Part shown: piece by piece, positions 27,604 to 36,330 of the stretch
Layout of the letters: every line of letters begins with the position of its first letter
How positions within the stretch are numbered: the first letter of the stretch is position 1
Assembly (NCBI GenBank): GCA_964420125.1
Contig: CAYQQQ010000023.1
Span: forward strand, 1-64,000
Reading direction: 5' to 3'
Length of the DNA: 64,000 bases
From: CAYQQQ01 sp964420125
Lineage (GTDB): Bacteria > Actinomycetota > Acidimicrobiia > Acidimicrobiales > Microtrichaceae
Notes under the pieces: generated by a model
The model's input: the letters and a program-made list of their open reading frames with translations, nothing else
Told to the model about the DNA's origin: nothing
Databases searched by the model: none
Translations under genes and position numbers: made by a program

Positions 27604-29676
27604 GTGACCGACGCCCCGGAGGCCGACCTCGATCCCGTCGCCCGAGCCGAGTGGCTGCGCGCCGAGATCCGTCGACACGACGACGCCTACTACGGGCAGG
27701 ACGCGCCGCTCATCCCCGACGCCGACTACGACGCGCTGGTGAGGGCGCTGGCGGCGATCGAGGCCGCCCATCCCGACCTGATCACCCCGGACAGCCCCAC
27801 GCAACGTCCTGGCGGGTCCCGGACCACGACCTTCGCACCGGTGCAGCACTCCACGCCGATGATGAGCCTCGACAACGCCATGACCGAGGAGGAGCTCCGG
27901 GCGTGGGGCGATCGGACCGCCCGACGTCTGAGCGATGCCGGCCTGGAGGACAGCGTCCGCTACACCTGCGAGCTCAAGATCGACGGTCTGGCGGTGTCGA
28001 TCCGCTGGGAGGGTGGGCGCTACGTGCGGGCGGCCACCAGGGGGGACGGTCGGGTCGGGGAGGACGTCACGGCCAACGTGGCGGGAGTGGCCGGTGTGCC
28101 CGCCGTCCTGGGCGCCTCCGCGCCGGCGGTGCTCGAGGCGCGCGGCGAGATCTACCTGCCGATCGAGGCCTTCGAGGCGCTGCAGGCGCAGATCGTCGCC
28201 GAGAACGACGACGCCGTGGCGGCGGGACGCAAGCCACGCCCGGTCCCGGTCAACCCCCGCAACGCCGGTGCGGGTTCGTTGCGCCAGAAGGACCCGTCGG
28301 TCACCGCGGGGCGGGGCCTGTCGTGGTGGTGCTACCAGCTGGGAGCCGTGGAAGGCGCCCCGATCCCCGGGAGCCACTCCGCAGCGCTCGCCTGGCTGGC
28401 ACAGCTGGGCCTGCCGGTGAACCCGGAGACGACCACCTTCGACACCCTCGACGAGGTGTACGCGTTCTGCGCCCGTTGGGAGGCGCATCGCCACGACCTG
28501 CCCTACGAGATCGACGGCGTGGTGGTGAAGGTCGACGACCTCGCCGTGCAGCAGGTCCTGGGCGCCACCTCGAAGGCGCCGCGGTGGGCCATCGCCTACA
28601 AGCTGCCTCCCGAGGAGCGCACCACCCGTCTGGACGACATCCAGGTGTCGATCGGGCGCACCGGCAGGGCGACCCCGTTCGCGGTGCTGGAGCCCGTGTT
28701 CGTGGGTGGCTCCACGGTGGGGCTGGCCACGTTGCACAACGAGGACCAGGTGGCGGCCAAGGACGTGCGGCCCGGCGACACGGTGATCGTGCGCAAGGCC
28801 GGCGACGTCATCCCCGAGGTCGTCGGCCCCGTGCTCGAGGCCCGTCCCCCCGGCCTGCGTCCATGGCGGTTCCCCACCACCTGTCCGTCGTGCGGAGGGC
28901 CCCTGGAGCGCGCGCCGGGGGAGTCCGATCGGCGGTGCGTCAACCGCGACTGCCCCCAGCAGCGCCTCGCCCGCATCGTCCACTTCGCCTCGCGTGGCGC
29001 CATGGACATCGAGGGTCTGGGCGAGCAGCAGGTGGCGACCTTCCTGGAGCTCGGGATGCTCACCGACGCGGCGTCGATCTACTCGCTCGACCTCGACCGC
29101 CTCGCCGGGATGCGGGGGTACGGCGAGCGTGCGGTGGCCAACCTGCGGGAGGCGATCGAGGCCTCCAAGCGCCGGCCGTTGGTCAACTTGCTCTTCGGCC
29201 TGGGGATCGTGCACCTCGGTCCGGCGGGCGCCGAGCTCCTGGTCGACTCCCTGGGCGACCTCGAGGCGATCCGCCTGGCCGACGTGGAGGCGCTCGCCGC
29301 CATCGACGGGATCGGACCCGTGATCGCCCGCTCGGTGCACGACTTCTTCCACGACCACGCCAACGCCGCGCTCGTCGACCGACTCGTGGCCGCCGGGGTC
29401 GACGTCGAGGGTCCTCCGCGGGAGTCCGCACCCCCGACGCTGGCGGGTCGCAGCGTGGTGGTAACCGGCACGCTCCAGCGCTACAGCCGCGACGAGGCTG
29501 CGGCGGCCATCAAGGCCCGGGGCGGCAAGTCGCCGGGCAGCGTCTCGGGCTCCACCTACGCCGTGGTGGCGGGGGAGTCGCCCGGCGCGTCGAAGCTCGC
29601 CAAGGCCGACCAGCTCGGCGTCCCGGTGATCGATGAGGTGGGCTTCGAACGGCTGCTGCAGACTGGCGAGCTGTGA
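27604..29676 (+). CDS. ligA: NAD-dependent DNA ligase
   Basis: A 690-residue essential ligase that seals nicks in replication and repair. The Ia domain at the N-terminus (EIRRHDDAYYGQD) binds NAD. The adenylation lysine is near residue 125 (CELKIDGLAV). The OB fold, a four-Cys zinc finger (CPSCG ... CVNRDC), helix-hairpin-helix repeats (DLEAIRLADVEALAAIDGIG) and a C-terminal BRCT domain (GRSVVVTGTLQRYSRDEA) follow in the normal order and length. GTG 27604 follows TACATT with a 6-base spacer. The HAD gene overlaps its stop by 4 bases. Confidence 0.96.
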   Translation: MTDAPEADLDPVARAEWLRAEIRRHDDAYYGQDAPLIPDADYDALVRALAAIEAAHPDLITPDSPTQRPGGSRTTTFAPVQHSTPMMSLDNAMTEEELRAWGDRTARRLSDAGLEDSVRYTCELKIDGLAVSIRWEGGRYVRAATRGDGRVGEDVTANVAGVAGVPAVLGASAPAVLEARGEIYLPIEAFEALQAQIVAENDDAVAAGRKPRPVPVNPRNAGAGSLRQKDPSVTAGRGLSWWCYQLGAVEGAPIPGSHSAALAWLAQLGLPVNPETTTFDTLDEVYAFCARWEAHRHDLPYEIDGVVVKVDDLAVQQVLGATSKAPRWAIAYKLPPEERTTRLDDIQVSIGRTGRATPFAVLEPVFVGGSTVGLATLHNEDQVAAKDVRPGDTVIVRKAGDVIPEVVGPVLEARPPGLRPWRFPTTCPSCGGPLERAPGESDRRCVNRDCPQQRLARIVHFASRGAMDIEGLGEQQVATFLELGMLTDAASIYSLDLDRLAGMRGYGERAVANLREAIEASKRRPLVNLLFGLGIVHLGPAGAELLVDSLGDLEAIRLADVEALAAIDGIGPVIARSVHDFFHDHANAALVDRLVAAGVDVEGPPRESAPPTLAGRSVVVTGTLQRYSRDEAAAAIKARGGKSPGSVSGSTYAVVAGESPGASKLAKADQLGVPVIDEVGFERLLQTGEL

Positions 29677-30344
29677 GCCCTCCGAGTTCCTCCGCCATCC
29701 GCGCCGTCGTGTTCGACTTCGGCGGCGTCTTCATCGACTCGCCCTTCGCCTCGCTCGCCGAGGCGGCGACCCGGCGGAACATGGCTCCCGAGGAGGTCGC
29801 CCTGGCGGTCTTCGGCGACTACGACCACGACACCGACCATCCCTGGCATCGCCTCGAGCGTGGCGAGCTGACCCTCGTGGAGACCCGCGACGCCATCCTC
29901 TCGGACCACCCGCTGCCCGACGGCACCCCGGTGGACTTCTTCGAGCTGCTGGAAGGGCTCGGTGGTGGTGGCGTCCGCGACGACATGGTGGAGTTCTGCC
30001 TCGGGCTCCGGGAGCGGGGGATGCGGACCGGGATGCTCACCAACAACGCCAAGGAGTTCGAGATGGCCTGGAAGGCCATGCTGCCCCTCGACGACCTCTT
30101 CGACGACGTCGTCGACTCCTCCGAGGTCGGGCTCCGCAAACCTGACCCCGCCATCTACCGGCTGTCGTTGGACCGTCTCGGTGTCCGGGCCGATGAGGCG
30201 GTGTTCATCGACGACGCCCCGGGCAACGTGGCGGGCGCGGCGGCGGTCGGGATGGCCGCGGTGTTGATCGGCCAGGAGCGCTCCGACGTGCCTGCAGCGC
30301 TCGCCGAGGTCGAGGCGCTGCTGGGTGGGGGACGCACCTCGTAG
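29673..30344 (+). CDS. HAD-superfamily hydrolase (phosphatase-like)
   Basis: A 223-residue HAD protein. Motif I is VVFDFGGVF, with the nucleophile Asp and Gly in place of the second Asp, as in the epoxide-hydrolase-N-terminal-like subgroup. Motif II is GMLTNNAKEF, the motif III lysine is in LRKPDPAIYR, and motif IV is AVFIDDAPGNVAGA. The cap domain lies between motifs I and II. The GTG start overlaps the ligA stop codon (GTGA), so it is translated with ligA. The substrate is unknown. Confidence 0.85.
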   Translation: MSPPSSSAIRAVVFDFGGVFIDSPFASLAEAATRRNMAPEEVALAVFGDYDHDTDHPWHRLERGELTLVETRDAILSDHPLPDGTPVDFFELLEGLGGGGVRDDMVEFCLGLRERGMRTGMLTNNAKEFEMAWKAMLPLDDLFDDVVDSSEVGLRKPDPAIYRLSLDRLGVRADEAVFIDDAPGNVAGAAAVGMAAVLIGQERSDVPAALAEVEALLGGGRTS

Positions 30345-30353
30345 TGGGCTCGG

Positions 30354-30824
30354 CTACGCGGCCGTGAAGCACCAGCTGACGGGGTCGGCGAACTTCGGTC
30401 CCTCGGTCTGGTCCCAGACCATGGCGATCACGCAGTTCTTCTCGGCCTCCAGCTCCTCGATCTCCCCTGCCCCTGGCTGGTAGGTGACGAGGCCGGTGCC
30501 CATGTCCTTGAACAGCCCGCCCTCCTCGTCACGGATCTCGGTGCCGTTGATGATCAGGTAGGCGTCGTAGCCGACCGCCAGGTCGACGCCGACCGTGGAC
30601 TGCGTGAGCACCTCGGAGCCCGACTCGGGCAGGAGGCGCTCGACGGAGTCCGGCAGGGCGCGGGAGGTGTCGTCGTCACCGGTGACGGCGGCCTGGACCG
30701 TCAGGACGAGCCCCGCGAGCGCGGCCAGGATGAGGACTGCGGCGATGGCGTTGCGCGTCGGTGGTGAGAGCTCGCGTCGGGTGTGCGACGGCGCGACCGC
30801 GGGCTCGGCCCGAGAGGTGTCCAC
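30354..30824 (-). CDS. Small membrane-anchored extracytoplasmic protein, function unknown
   Basis: A 156-residue protein with one membrane helix near residues 25-47 (AIAAVLILAALAGLVLTVQAA). A soluble outer domain carries two cysteines (NCVIAMVW and SWCFTA) that could form a disulfide. GTG 30824 was chosen because CATACT (30832-30837 on plus) ends 7 bases before it; upstream ATGs lie in the promoter of the divergent kinase. It is convergent with the HAD gene. I do not recognise a family. Confidence 0.6.
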   Translation of the reverse strand: MDTSRAEPAVAPSHTRRELSPPTRNAIAAVLILAALAGLVLTVQAAVTGDDDTSRALPDSVERLLPESGSEVLTQSTVGVDLAVGYDAYLIINGTEIRDEEGGLFKDMGTGLVTYQPGAGEIEELEAEKNCVIAMVWDQTEGPKFADPVSWCFTAA

Positions 30825-30909
30825 GACGACCAGTATGGATCCCTGCATCGCTGCGGGACAGGCGGTGCGGTTCCGGGCCCCGGGCCGGACCGGCGGTACC
30901 ATCGGCTCC

Positions 30910-33006
30910 ATGGCGGCCCCGCAGACCCCCAGAGACGTCGGAGCGGTCCTGGGTGAGCGCTACCGACTGGTCGCTCCGGTGGGCCAGGGTGTGTCCTCGC
31001 GGGTGTTCCTGGCGGTCGACACCCAGCTCCGTCGGAGGGTGGCGGTGAAGGTGCTGCACCCGGCCCTCAGCGACGACCAGGCCTTCCTGGGGCGCTTCCG
31101 CGAAGAGGCTCGCGCTGCCGCCTTCCTCGACGGACCCAACATCGTGCGCGTCTTCGACTCGGGCGAGGATCGCGACGGCGACGCGGTGGTCCCCTACCTC
31201 GTCATGGAGTACCTGGCCGGTGGGAGCCTCCGCTCGATCCTCGACGCCGGGGTCGTGCTGAGCCCGTCCCAGGCGCTGTGGGTCGGTCTCCAGTCGGCCC
31301 GGGCCCTGGCCCACGCCCACCGCCGCAGCGTGATCCACCGGGACGTCAAGCCGGCCAACCTCCTCTTCGACGACAACGGGAGGTTGTGCCTCGCCGACTT
31401 CGGCCTGGCTCGTGCCCTGGCGGAGGCCTCCTGGACCGAGCCGGCCTACAGCAGCCCCGGCACGGTCCGCTACTCCTCTCCCGAGCAGGTGATGGGCCAG
31501 CGGCCCGACGGCCGCAGCGACGTGTACTCCCTGGCGCTGGTGCTCATCGAAGCGGTGACCGCTCGGGTGCCGCTGCTCGGGGAGACCGCGGGCGGCACCA
31601 TGGGGCGGCGTGCCCAGGAGGACGTGGAGATCCCCATGAGCTTCGGGCGCCTGCGCGGGCCGCTGCTGCGGGCGACCGCCCGCGACCGGGAGGAGCGCAG
31701 CGACGCCGGCGAGCTGGAGATCGGCCTGTTGGCGGCCGGCGACGACATGCCCCGTCCCGACCCCCTTCCGCTGGTGCCCACCATGGGTGCTGACGAGCAC
31801 ACCCGCGAGCTGCACCTCAGCGATCCGATGGCCGGGGTGGCCATCCTCGGAGGGATCGATCCGGATGCGTCGACCGACCTCGGCACCGAGCAGGACGCTC
31901 CTCCCCCGCTGGTCGCCGGCGCCGAGGAGCCCGCCTGGTCGGCGCCGGCGCCGCCGCCGAGGGGAGGGCGACGCGACCCGGTCAGGGTGTTCGTCGGTCA
32001 GGAGCTCGATCCCGGCACCGGTGGTCGCGGTCGCGTGGATCCGTTGTCCCGCGACGACGTGCTCCGACCGCTGGTCGGTTCCGGCCCTGGCCCCCGCACG
32101 CGGAGGACCCGCGCGGTGCTGGCGGTCCTGGCAGTGGTGGCAGTGGTGGTGGGAGGTGCCGCCGGCTGGTGGTTCCTGGTGCGTACGCCCACCCACGAGG
32201 TGCCCGACTGGACCGGCCAGCCCGTCGGCGTCGTGAGCGAGCAGGCCGACGACCTCGGGTGGAGCCTCTCCGAGCAGGTGCTGGTGCGTCGCGACGGCAC
32301 GCAGGAGGGCGAGGTGGTGGCCCAGGAGCCCGCGCCGGGCTCGTCCCTGCCCGAAGGCGAGGCGGTGGCCCTCACGGTCTCGCTCGGGCCCACGCTGGTG
32401 ACGATGCCCGACGTCGTGGGCCTTTCCGAAGCCGAGGCGACCGCGGCGCTCGAGTCGGCCGGTCTGGTGGTGGCGTCGCGGGCAGATGCCCACGACGAGA
32501 CGGTGGCGGCGGGCGCCGTCGTGTCCGCGACTGCGGTTGCGGGCCGTGACGGGCCGGACGCGCAGGGCCAGATCGCCCGGGAGACCCCCCTCGACGTGGT
32601 GGTCTCCGACGGCCCGGCACCACGGGCGGTGCCCGACGGCCTCGTCGGTGCGACTCGCGTGGATGCCGAGGCGAAGCTGGTGGCGGTGCAGCTCGTCGCC
32701 GCCGTCGAGGAGGCCTACAGCGAGACCGTGGCCAAGGACGTGGTGATCTCGGCGGGGACGGCCCCCGGCACCGAGGTCGCGCGCGACAGCGCGGTGGCCC
32801 TGGTGGTCTCCGCCGGCCCTGCGCCGGTGCCCGTGCCCGATGTCCGTGGACAGTCGGGCTCGGCTGCGGCTGCGACCCTCGAGGCAGCGGGCTTCCCGGT
32901 GGCGGGGATCGAGGGCTCGCCGAGCGGCGTGGTCCTGGCCACGGATCCACCGTCGGGGGAGCCGCACCTGCGCGGCACCCCGGTGCGGATCTTCACGCGC
33001 CGCTGA
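30910..33006 (+). CDS. PASTA-domain Ser/Thr protein kinase (PknB-like)
   Basis: A 698-residue receptor kinase. The cytosolic kinase domain (residues about 15-280) has a Gly-rich loop (VGQGVSSRVF), Lys near 47, HRDVKPANLLF with catalytic Asp near 145, DFG and SPEQ. A long acidic/Pro linker leads to one membrane helix near 402-424. Four PASTA repeats follow, with motifs such as MPDVVGLSEAEATAALESAG and VPDVRGQSGSAAAATLEAAG. PASTA domains bind cell-wall fragments or lipid II, so a role in envelope growth control is likely. TACCAT (30897-30902) ends 7 bases before ATG 30910. Confidence 0.93.
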   Translation: MAAPQTPRDVGAVLGERYRLVAPVGQGVSSRVFLAVDTQLRRRVAVKVLHPALSDDQAFLGRFREEARAAAFLDGPNIVRVFDSGEDRDGDAVVPYLVMEYLAGGSLRSILDAGVVLSPSQALWVGLQSARALAHAHRRSVIHRDVKPANLLFDDNGRLCLADFGLARALAEASWTEPAYSSPGTVRYSSPEQVMGQRPDGRSDVYSLALVLIEAVTARVPLLGETAGGTMGRRAQEDVEIPMSFGRLRGPLLRATARDREERSDAGELEIGLLAAGDDMPRPDPLPLVPTMGADEHTRELHLSDPMAGVAILGGIDPDASTDLGTEQDAPPPLVAGAEEPAWSAPAPPPRGGRRDPVRVFVGQELDPGTGGRGRVDPLSRDDVLRPLVGSGPGPRTRRTRAVLAVLAVVAVVVGGAAGWWFLVRTPTHEVPDWTGQPVGVVSEQADDLGWSLSEQVLVRRDGTQEGEVVAQEPAPGSSLPEGEAVALTVSLGPTLVTMPDVVGLSEAEATAALESAGLVVASRADAHDETVAAGAVVSATAVAGRDGPDAQGQIARETPLDVVVSDGPAPRAVPDGLVGATRVDAEAKLVAVQLVAAVEEAYSETVAKDVVISAGTAPGTEVARDSAVALVVSAGPAPVPVPDVRGQSGSAAAATLEAAGFPVAGIEGSPSGVVLATDPPSGEPHLRGTPVRIFTRR

Positions 33007-33076
33007 GCTGCACCACCGCGCCGGCGGTGCACGGGCGCGGTCGAGGTAGGTCCACCCGTTCCGCCGAGAGGCCCTC

Positions 33077-33082
33077 TAGCGT
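33077..33082 (+). promoter_or_regulatory. -10-like box in front of the long inverted repeat
   Basis: TAGCGT here would start a transcript near 33089, just before the inverted repeat at 33094-33171. It matches the local -10 pattern, but no start codon follows at the usual distance. Confidence 0.4.
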
Positions 33083-33093
33083 GGATCTCGACC

Positions 33094-33171
33094 GCCGGCC
33101 CCGTTGGGGTGGTCCGCTGACTGTGGTGTTCCCCAGCCGCCGCAGAGGGCGGCCACCCCAACCGGGCCGGC
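33094..33171 (+). ncRNA. Candidate structured RNA: 78-nt stem-loop
   Basis: Arms 33094-33117 and 33149-33171 pair over about 22 bp with one mismatch and one bulged base. Inside, CTGTGG (33121-33126) pairs with CCGCAG (33140-33145) with one G-U pair, leaving a 13-base loop. A -10-like box lies 11 bases upstream and no ORF covers the region. I found no match to SRP RNA (no GGAA loop motif) or to 6C RNA (no runs of six C). It may be a small RNA or a terminator for the kinase gene. The strand is inferred from the -10 box. Confidence 0.4.
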
Positions 33172-33203
33172 GGCTCGGTTGTCGGCCCGTGGGAGGCGGT
33201 CGA

Positions 33204-33209
33204 TAGCCT
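33204..33209 (+). promoter_or_regulatory. -10 box of the MFS transporter gene
   Basis: TAGCCT lies 33 bases before ATG 33243, giving a leader of roughly 27 nt. This gene is therefore not leaderless. Confidence 0.4.
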
Positions 33210-33242
33210 GCTGCTCCGCCGACCGGCGCCGCAGCCTGCACG

Positions 33243-34901
33243 ATGACCTCCCCCGATCCACCCCCGGCCTCGCCGCCACCTGACGGCGCCTCCGACGGAC
33301 GCGGCACGTCCGGCGCACGTCCGGCGGTGCCGCCCGTGGCCACGGAGGCGAGCGGGGCGGGCCACGATGAGGAGACCCGTCTCGACGCCGCGGTGGCGGT
33401 CGCCGTCGAGGCCCCGGGAGTGGACGAAGAGGCCGTCCTGCCATCGCTGCTGTGGCGTCGCTGGCGTCCTGGCCGGGTCGGGACCGGCGGCCCGTCGCCG
33501 ACGCGCACCCGCGGCGAGCCGGTCCTGGTCGGAGCGTCGCCCTGGGTCATCACCTGGACGGTGCTGCTCGGCGCCCTGGCCGTGGCCAGCACGATCACCA
33601 TCCTGGCGGTGAGCCGCCCCGTGATCGCCACCGACCTCCGCACGGACGCGGCGACCCTGGTCTGGTTGATCTCCGGACCCACCATCGCCGTGGGGATCAC
33701 CGGCACGACGGCGGGCAAGCTGGGAGACCTGCACGGGCATCGCCGCGTCTACCTGGCGAGCATGGTGGGTGCCACCGTGTTCTCGCTGCTGGCAGGGCTG
33801 GCGTGGTCGGCAGGCTCGCTCATCACCTTCCGGGTCGTGGGCGCCACCATCGGGGCGGCCACGGGACCGAGCTCGCTGGCCATCATCAGCCAGCTGTTCC
33901 CCCGGGACGAGCGCTCGAAGGCGCTGGGGTTCTGGTCGCTCGTGGTGGCGGGTGGACCGGTCCTGGGCCTGGTGATCGGTGGACCGCTGGTGGAGCGCAT
34001 CGGATGGCGGGCCATCTTCTTCTTCCAGACGCCGCTGCTGGCGGGGGCTGCCGTGGTGGCGTTCCTGGTGCTGCCCGAGACCCGGCGCCACCACGACGTC
34101 AGCTTCGACGTCCGGGGCCAGCTGGCGCTCGCCGTGGCGCTCGGCGGCCTGCTGCTCGGCATCGACAGGGCCGCCCAGTGGGGGGTGACGAGCCCGTGGG
34201 TGCTCGGAGGCGTCGTCCTGGCCGTGGCCGGCGGCTGGTGGTTCGTGCGCACGGAGCGGCGGGTGCCCGATCCGCTGGTGCCTCTCGGCTGGCTGCGGCG
34301 CCGCAGCTTCGCCGTGCCGATCGCCGTGGGCTTCTTCATCCAGTTCGGCTACATGGGCGGCTTCATCCTGGCACCGAAGCTCCTCGCAGAGGTGAGCGGC
34401 TACAGCGCCGACGCCATCGCCTTCATGATGGTGCCCCGGCCGCTGACCTTCGCCGTCGCCGGACCCGTGGCGGGGATGCTCGCCCATCGCATCACGGCCC
34501 GCGCCACGGTGGCGGCCGGGGTGTGCTCGCTGGTGCTGTCGCTGGGGGCGTTCGCCTGGATCGCTCCCGACCCGGTCATCGGCGTGGTCGTGGTGGCGCT
34601 GGCCCTGTCGGGCGTGGGCATCGGTGCCGCTCAGCCACGGGTGGCGAGCGCGGTGGCCAACTCGGTGGGCGACGAGGACCTCGGCATCGCCGGCGCGGTG
34701 CACCAGCTGGTCAGCCAGGTGGGCACGACCCTGGGCATGAACGGCCTGGAGAGCGTGCAGGTGGCCACGGTGGCGGGGCTGGGTCTCGGTGCCTCCTACC
34801 GCGTGGCCTACCTGGTGGGCGCCCTGGTCGCCGCATTCGGGGTCGTGGTGGCGTGCTTCCTGGTCGACGTGGGGGAGCGGGTGCGACCCCGACCCGGCTG
34901 A
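33243..34901 (+). CDS. MFS transporter, DHA2-type drug/solute:proton antiporter
   Basis: A 552-residue exporter of the major facilitator superfamily. A long soluble N-terminus of about 95 residues precedes roughly 14 membrane helices. Motif A-like GKLGDLHGHRRVYLASM lies between helices 2 and 3, and motif C-like LVVAGGPVLGLVIGGPLVE marks the antiporter group. Fourteen helices and the overall pattern fit the EmrB/QacA (DHA2) family. The substrate is not predictable. ATG 33243 is the first clear start after TAGCCT. It is convergent with the SCP2 gene, with a strong hairpin between. Confidence 0.88.
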   Translation: MTSPDPPPASPPPDGASDGRGTSGARPAVPPVATEASGAGHDEETRLDAAVAVAVEAPGVDEEAVLPSLLWRRWRPGRVGTGGPSPTRTRGEPVLVGASPWVITWTVLLGALAVASTITILAVSRPVIATDLRTDAATLVWLISGPTIAVGITGTTAGKLGDLHGHRRVYLASMVGATVFSLLAGLAWSAGSLITFRVVGATIGAATGPSSLAIISQLFPRDERSKALGFWSLVVAGGPVLGLVIGGPLVERIGWRAIFFFQTPLLAGAAVVAFLVLPETRRHHDVSFDVRGQLALAVALGGLLLGIDRAAQWGVTSPWVLGGVVLAVAGGWWFVRTERRVPDPLVPLGWLRRRSFAVPIAVGFFIQFGYMGGFILAPKLLAEVSGYSADAIAFMMVPRPLTFAVAGPVAGMLAHRITARATVAAGVCSLVLSLGAFAWIAPDPVIGVVVVALALSGVGIGAAQPRVASAVANSVGDEDLGIAGAVHQLVSQVGTTLGMNGLESVQVATVAGLGLGASYRVAYLVGALVAAFGVVVACFLVDVGERVRPRPG

Positions 34902-34946
34902 CGCGCTGTCGGGGGAGGCGTTCGTGCTCGACGCGTCCCCGGACGC

Positions 34947-34976
34947 GGAAGCGACCGCCCTCGGGCGGTCGCTTCC
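34947..34976. terminator. Perfect 14-bp hairpin between convergent MFS and SCP2 genes
   Basis: GGAAGCGACCGCCC and its exact reverse complement are separated by two bases. It lies midway in the convergent gap and probably stops transcription from both sides, although neither strand has a long T-run. Confidence 0.65.
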
Positions 34977-35017
34977 ACAGAACCGTACGGCCGGTGCGGT
35001 GACCGGGCGGAGGTCGC

Positions 35018-35428
35018 TCAGTCCTCGGTGATCTCCTTGATGGCGGCGGCGACCTTGGCGGCGTTGTCGTCCACCGGGGCCTGCTGCATGGCCATCAGCT
35101 TGGTCATGTCGCCCTCGACCTTGATCTTGCCGGCCATGAAGGCCTGCATGCCCGCCTGGGGGTTCCCGTCGACCAGGATGGCCTTGGCGGTGGCGTAGTC
35201 GAGGGTGACGGTCAGGTCGGGGCTGTCGATGTGGCCCTCGCCCATCTCCATCGAGCCGCCGGAGGTGTCCATGTGGGCGTTGATGGTGCCATCGCCGAAG
35301 GGGACCTCGGTGATGACCTGGTTCATGCGGACCTTCTGGGCCGGCGCCGGGGCGTCGCCCTCGTGCTCTTCCCGGATCTTCTTGGCTTCCTCGATCCACT
35401 CGTCGCTGAGGAACTGGTACTTGGCCAT
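35018..35428 (-). CDS. SCP2 sterol-binding domain protein
   Basis: A 136-residue single-domain SCP2 protein. The fold binds lipids or acyl-CoA in a hydrophobic tunnel. The pattern DLTVTLDYATAKAILVDGNPQ followed by AFMAGKIKVEGDMTKLM is typical. A helical start (FLSDEWIEEAKKIREEHEG) precedes it. ATG 35428 has a good Shine-Dalgarno sequence (GAGAAGGGGGG) about 7 bases upstream, unlike most genes here. Its promoter has TTGACC and TACTGT boxes, and an operator-like palindrome covers the -35. It is divergent from the esterase gene, so lipid handling under shared control is likely. Confidence 0.88.
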   Translation of the reverse strand: MAKYQFLSDEWIEEAKKIREEHEGDAPAPAQKVRMNQVITEVPFGDGTINAHMDTSGGSMEMGEGHIDSPDLTVTLDYATAKAILVDGNPQAGMQAFMAGKIKVEGDMTKLMAMQQAPVDDNAAKVAAAIKEITED

Positions 35429-35480
35429 TGGTGGCCCCCCTTCTCATCGTCCCGCCGAATGCGGTTCAGGCTGGTCCAGA

Positions 35481-35522
35481 ACAGTAGCGCACTTGACCGT
35501 GCGGTCAAGATCTGTCGACGAT
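35481..35522. promoter_or_regulatory. Divergent promoter with 18-bp palindromic operator over both -35 boxes
   Basis: The palindrome CTTGACCG-TG-CGGTCAAG (35492-35509) has 8-bp perfect arms. TTGACC on each strand can serve as a -35 box. On minus, TACTGT (35481-35486 on plus) follows with a 16-base spacer and leads to the SCP2 gene. On plus, GACGAT (35517-35522) follows with an 18-base spacer and ends 6 bases before ATG 35529 of the esterase gene. One dimeric repressor, plausibly TetR-like, would close both promoters. Confidence 0.65.
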
Positions 35523-35528
35523 TGTCAC

Positions 35529-36320
35529 ATGAGCCCTGCAGCAGCGACATCCGACGACCACCCCGACGCCCAGGTCCTGCCCGGCGCGGAGGCCTGGTCC
35601 CACGACGGCGGCCCGGTGGGGGTGCTCGTGCTCCACGGCTTCACGGGCAACCCCTCCTCCGTGCGGGGCATGGCGGAGGCGTTCGCCGCCGCCGGCCACA
35701 GCGTCGAGCTTCCTCGCCTGCCCGGGCACGGCACCCGGGTGGAGGACATGCTCGACACGACCTGGGCCGACTGGTCGGCAGCGGCCGAGGAGGCGCTCGA
35801 GCGCCTGGCGGCCCGCACGAGCACCCAGTTCGTCGCAGGTCTCTCGATGGGCGGCTCGCTCACGTGCTGGCTCGCCACCCGCCACGCGGGGTTGGCCGGG
35901 CTCATCTGCGTCAACCCGGCGGTGGCGCCCACCGACGAGATGCGCGAGCTGGTGCACGCCATGGTGGCGGCCGGCGACACGGTCATGCCGGGGATCGGCT
36001 CCGACATCGCCGACCCCGAGGTCACCGAGTCGGCCTACGCCGACACGCCGCTGGCGCCCCTGCTCTCGCTGTTCGAGGCCAGCGCCCGGATCCTCCCGGA
36101 GCTCGACCGCATCACCCAGCCCCTGCTGCTGTTCACCAGCCCCCAGGACCACGTGGTGCCGCCGACGGACAGCGACGTCCTGGCCGAGGCCGTCCGGGGT
36201 CCGGTGGAGCGGGTGGTCTGCGAGCGCAGCTACCACGTCGCCACCCAGGACTTCGACCGCGACCTGATCGTCGAGCGCTCGCTGGAGTTCGTGCAGAGGT
36301 GGTCGACCCCCGCCGGGTGA
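35529..36320 (+). CDS. Alpha/beta hydrolase (carboxylesterase / monoacylglycerol lipase-like)
   Basis: A 263-residue serine hydrolase. The oxyanion segment is VLVLHGFTGNPSS near residue 37, the nucleophile Ser lies in GLSMGGSL near 105, the catalytic Asp is in SPQDHVVP and the His in RSYHVAT near the C-terminus. Length and motifs fit bacterial carboxylesterases of the Est30 / monoacylglycerol lipase group. ATG 35529 follows the divergent promoter shared with the SCP2 gene, so a role with lipids or acyl esters is inferred. Confidence 0.85.
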   Translation: MSPAAATSDDHPDAQVLPGAEAWSHDGGPVGVLVLHGFTGNPSSVRGMAEAFAAAGHSVELPRLPGHGTRVEDMLDTTWADWSAAAEEALERLAARTSTQFVAGLSMGGSLTCWLATRHAGLAGLICVNPAVAPTDEMRELVHAMVAAGDTVMPGIGSDIADPEVTESAYADTPLAPLLSLFEASARILPELDRITQPLLLFTSPQDHVVPPTDSDVLAEAVRGPVERVVCERSYHVATQDFDRDLIVERSLEFVQRWSTPAG

Positions 36321-36330
36321 GCTGCCGCGC

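Noticed and set aside
33094..33171. SRP RNA, 6C RNA or tmRNA
   Set aside because: The conserved SRP tip (GGAA loop with AGCAG), the six-C loops of 6C RNA and the tmRNA ends are all missing. It was kept only as an unclassified candidate.
34947..34976. Classical Rho-independent terminator
   Set aside because: The hairpin is perfect but neither side has the expected T-run. It was listed as a hairpin terminator candidate without claiming the intrinsic mechanism.
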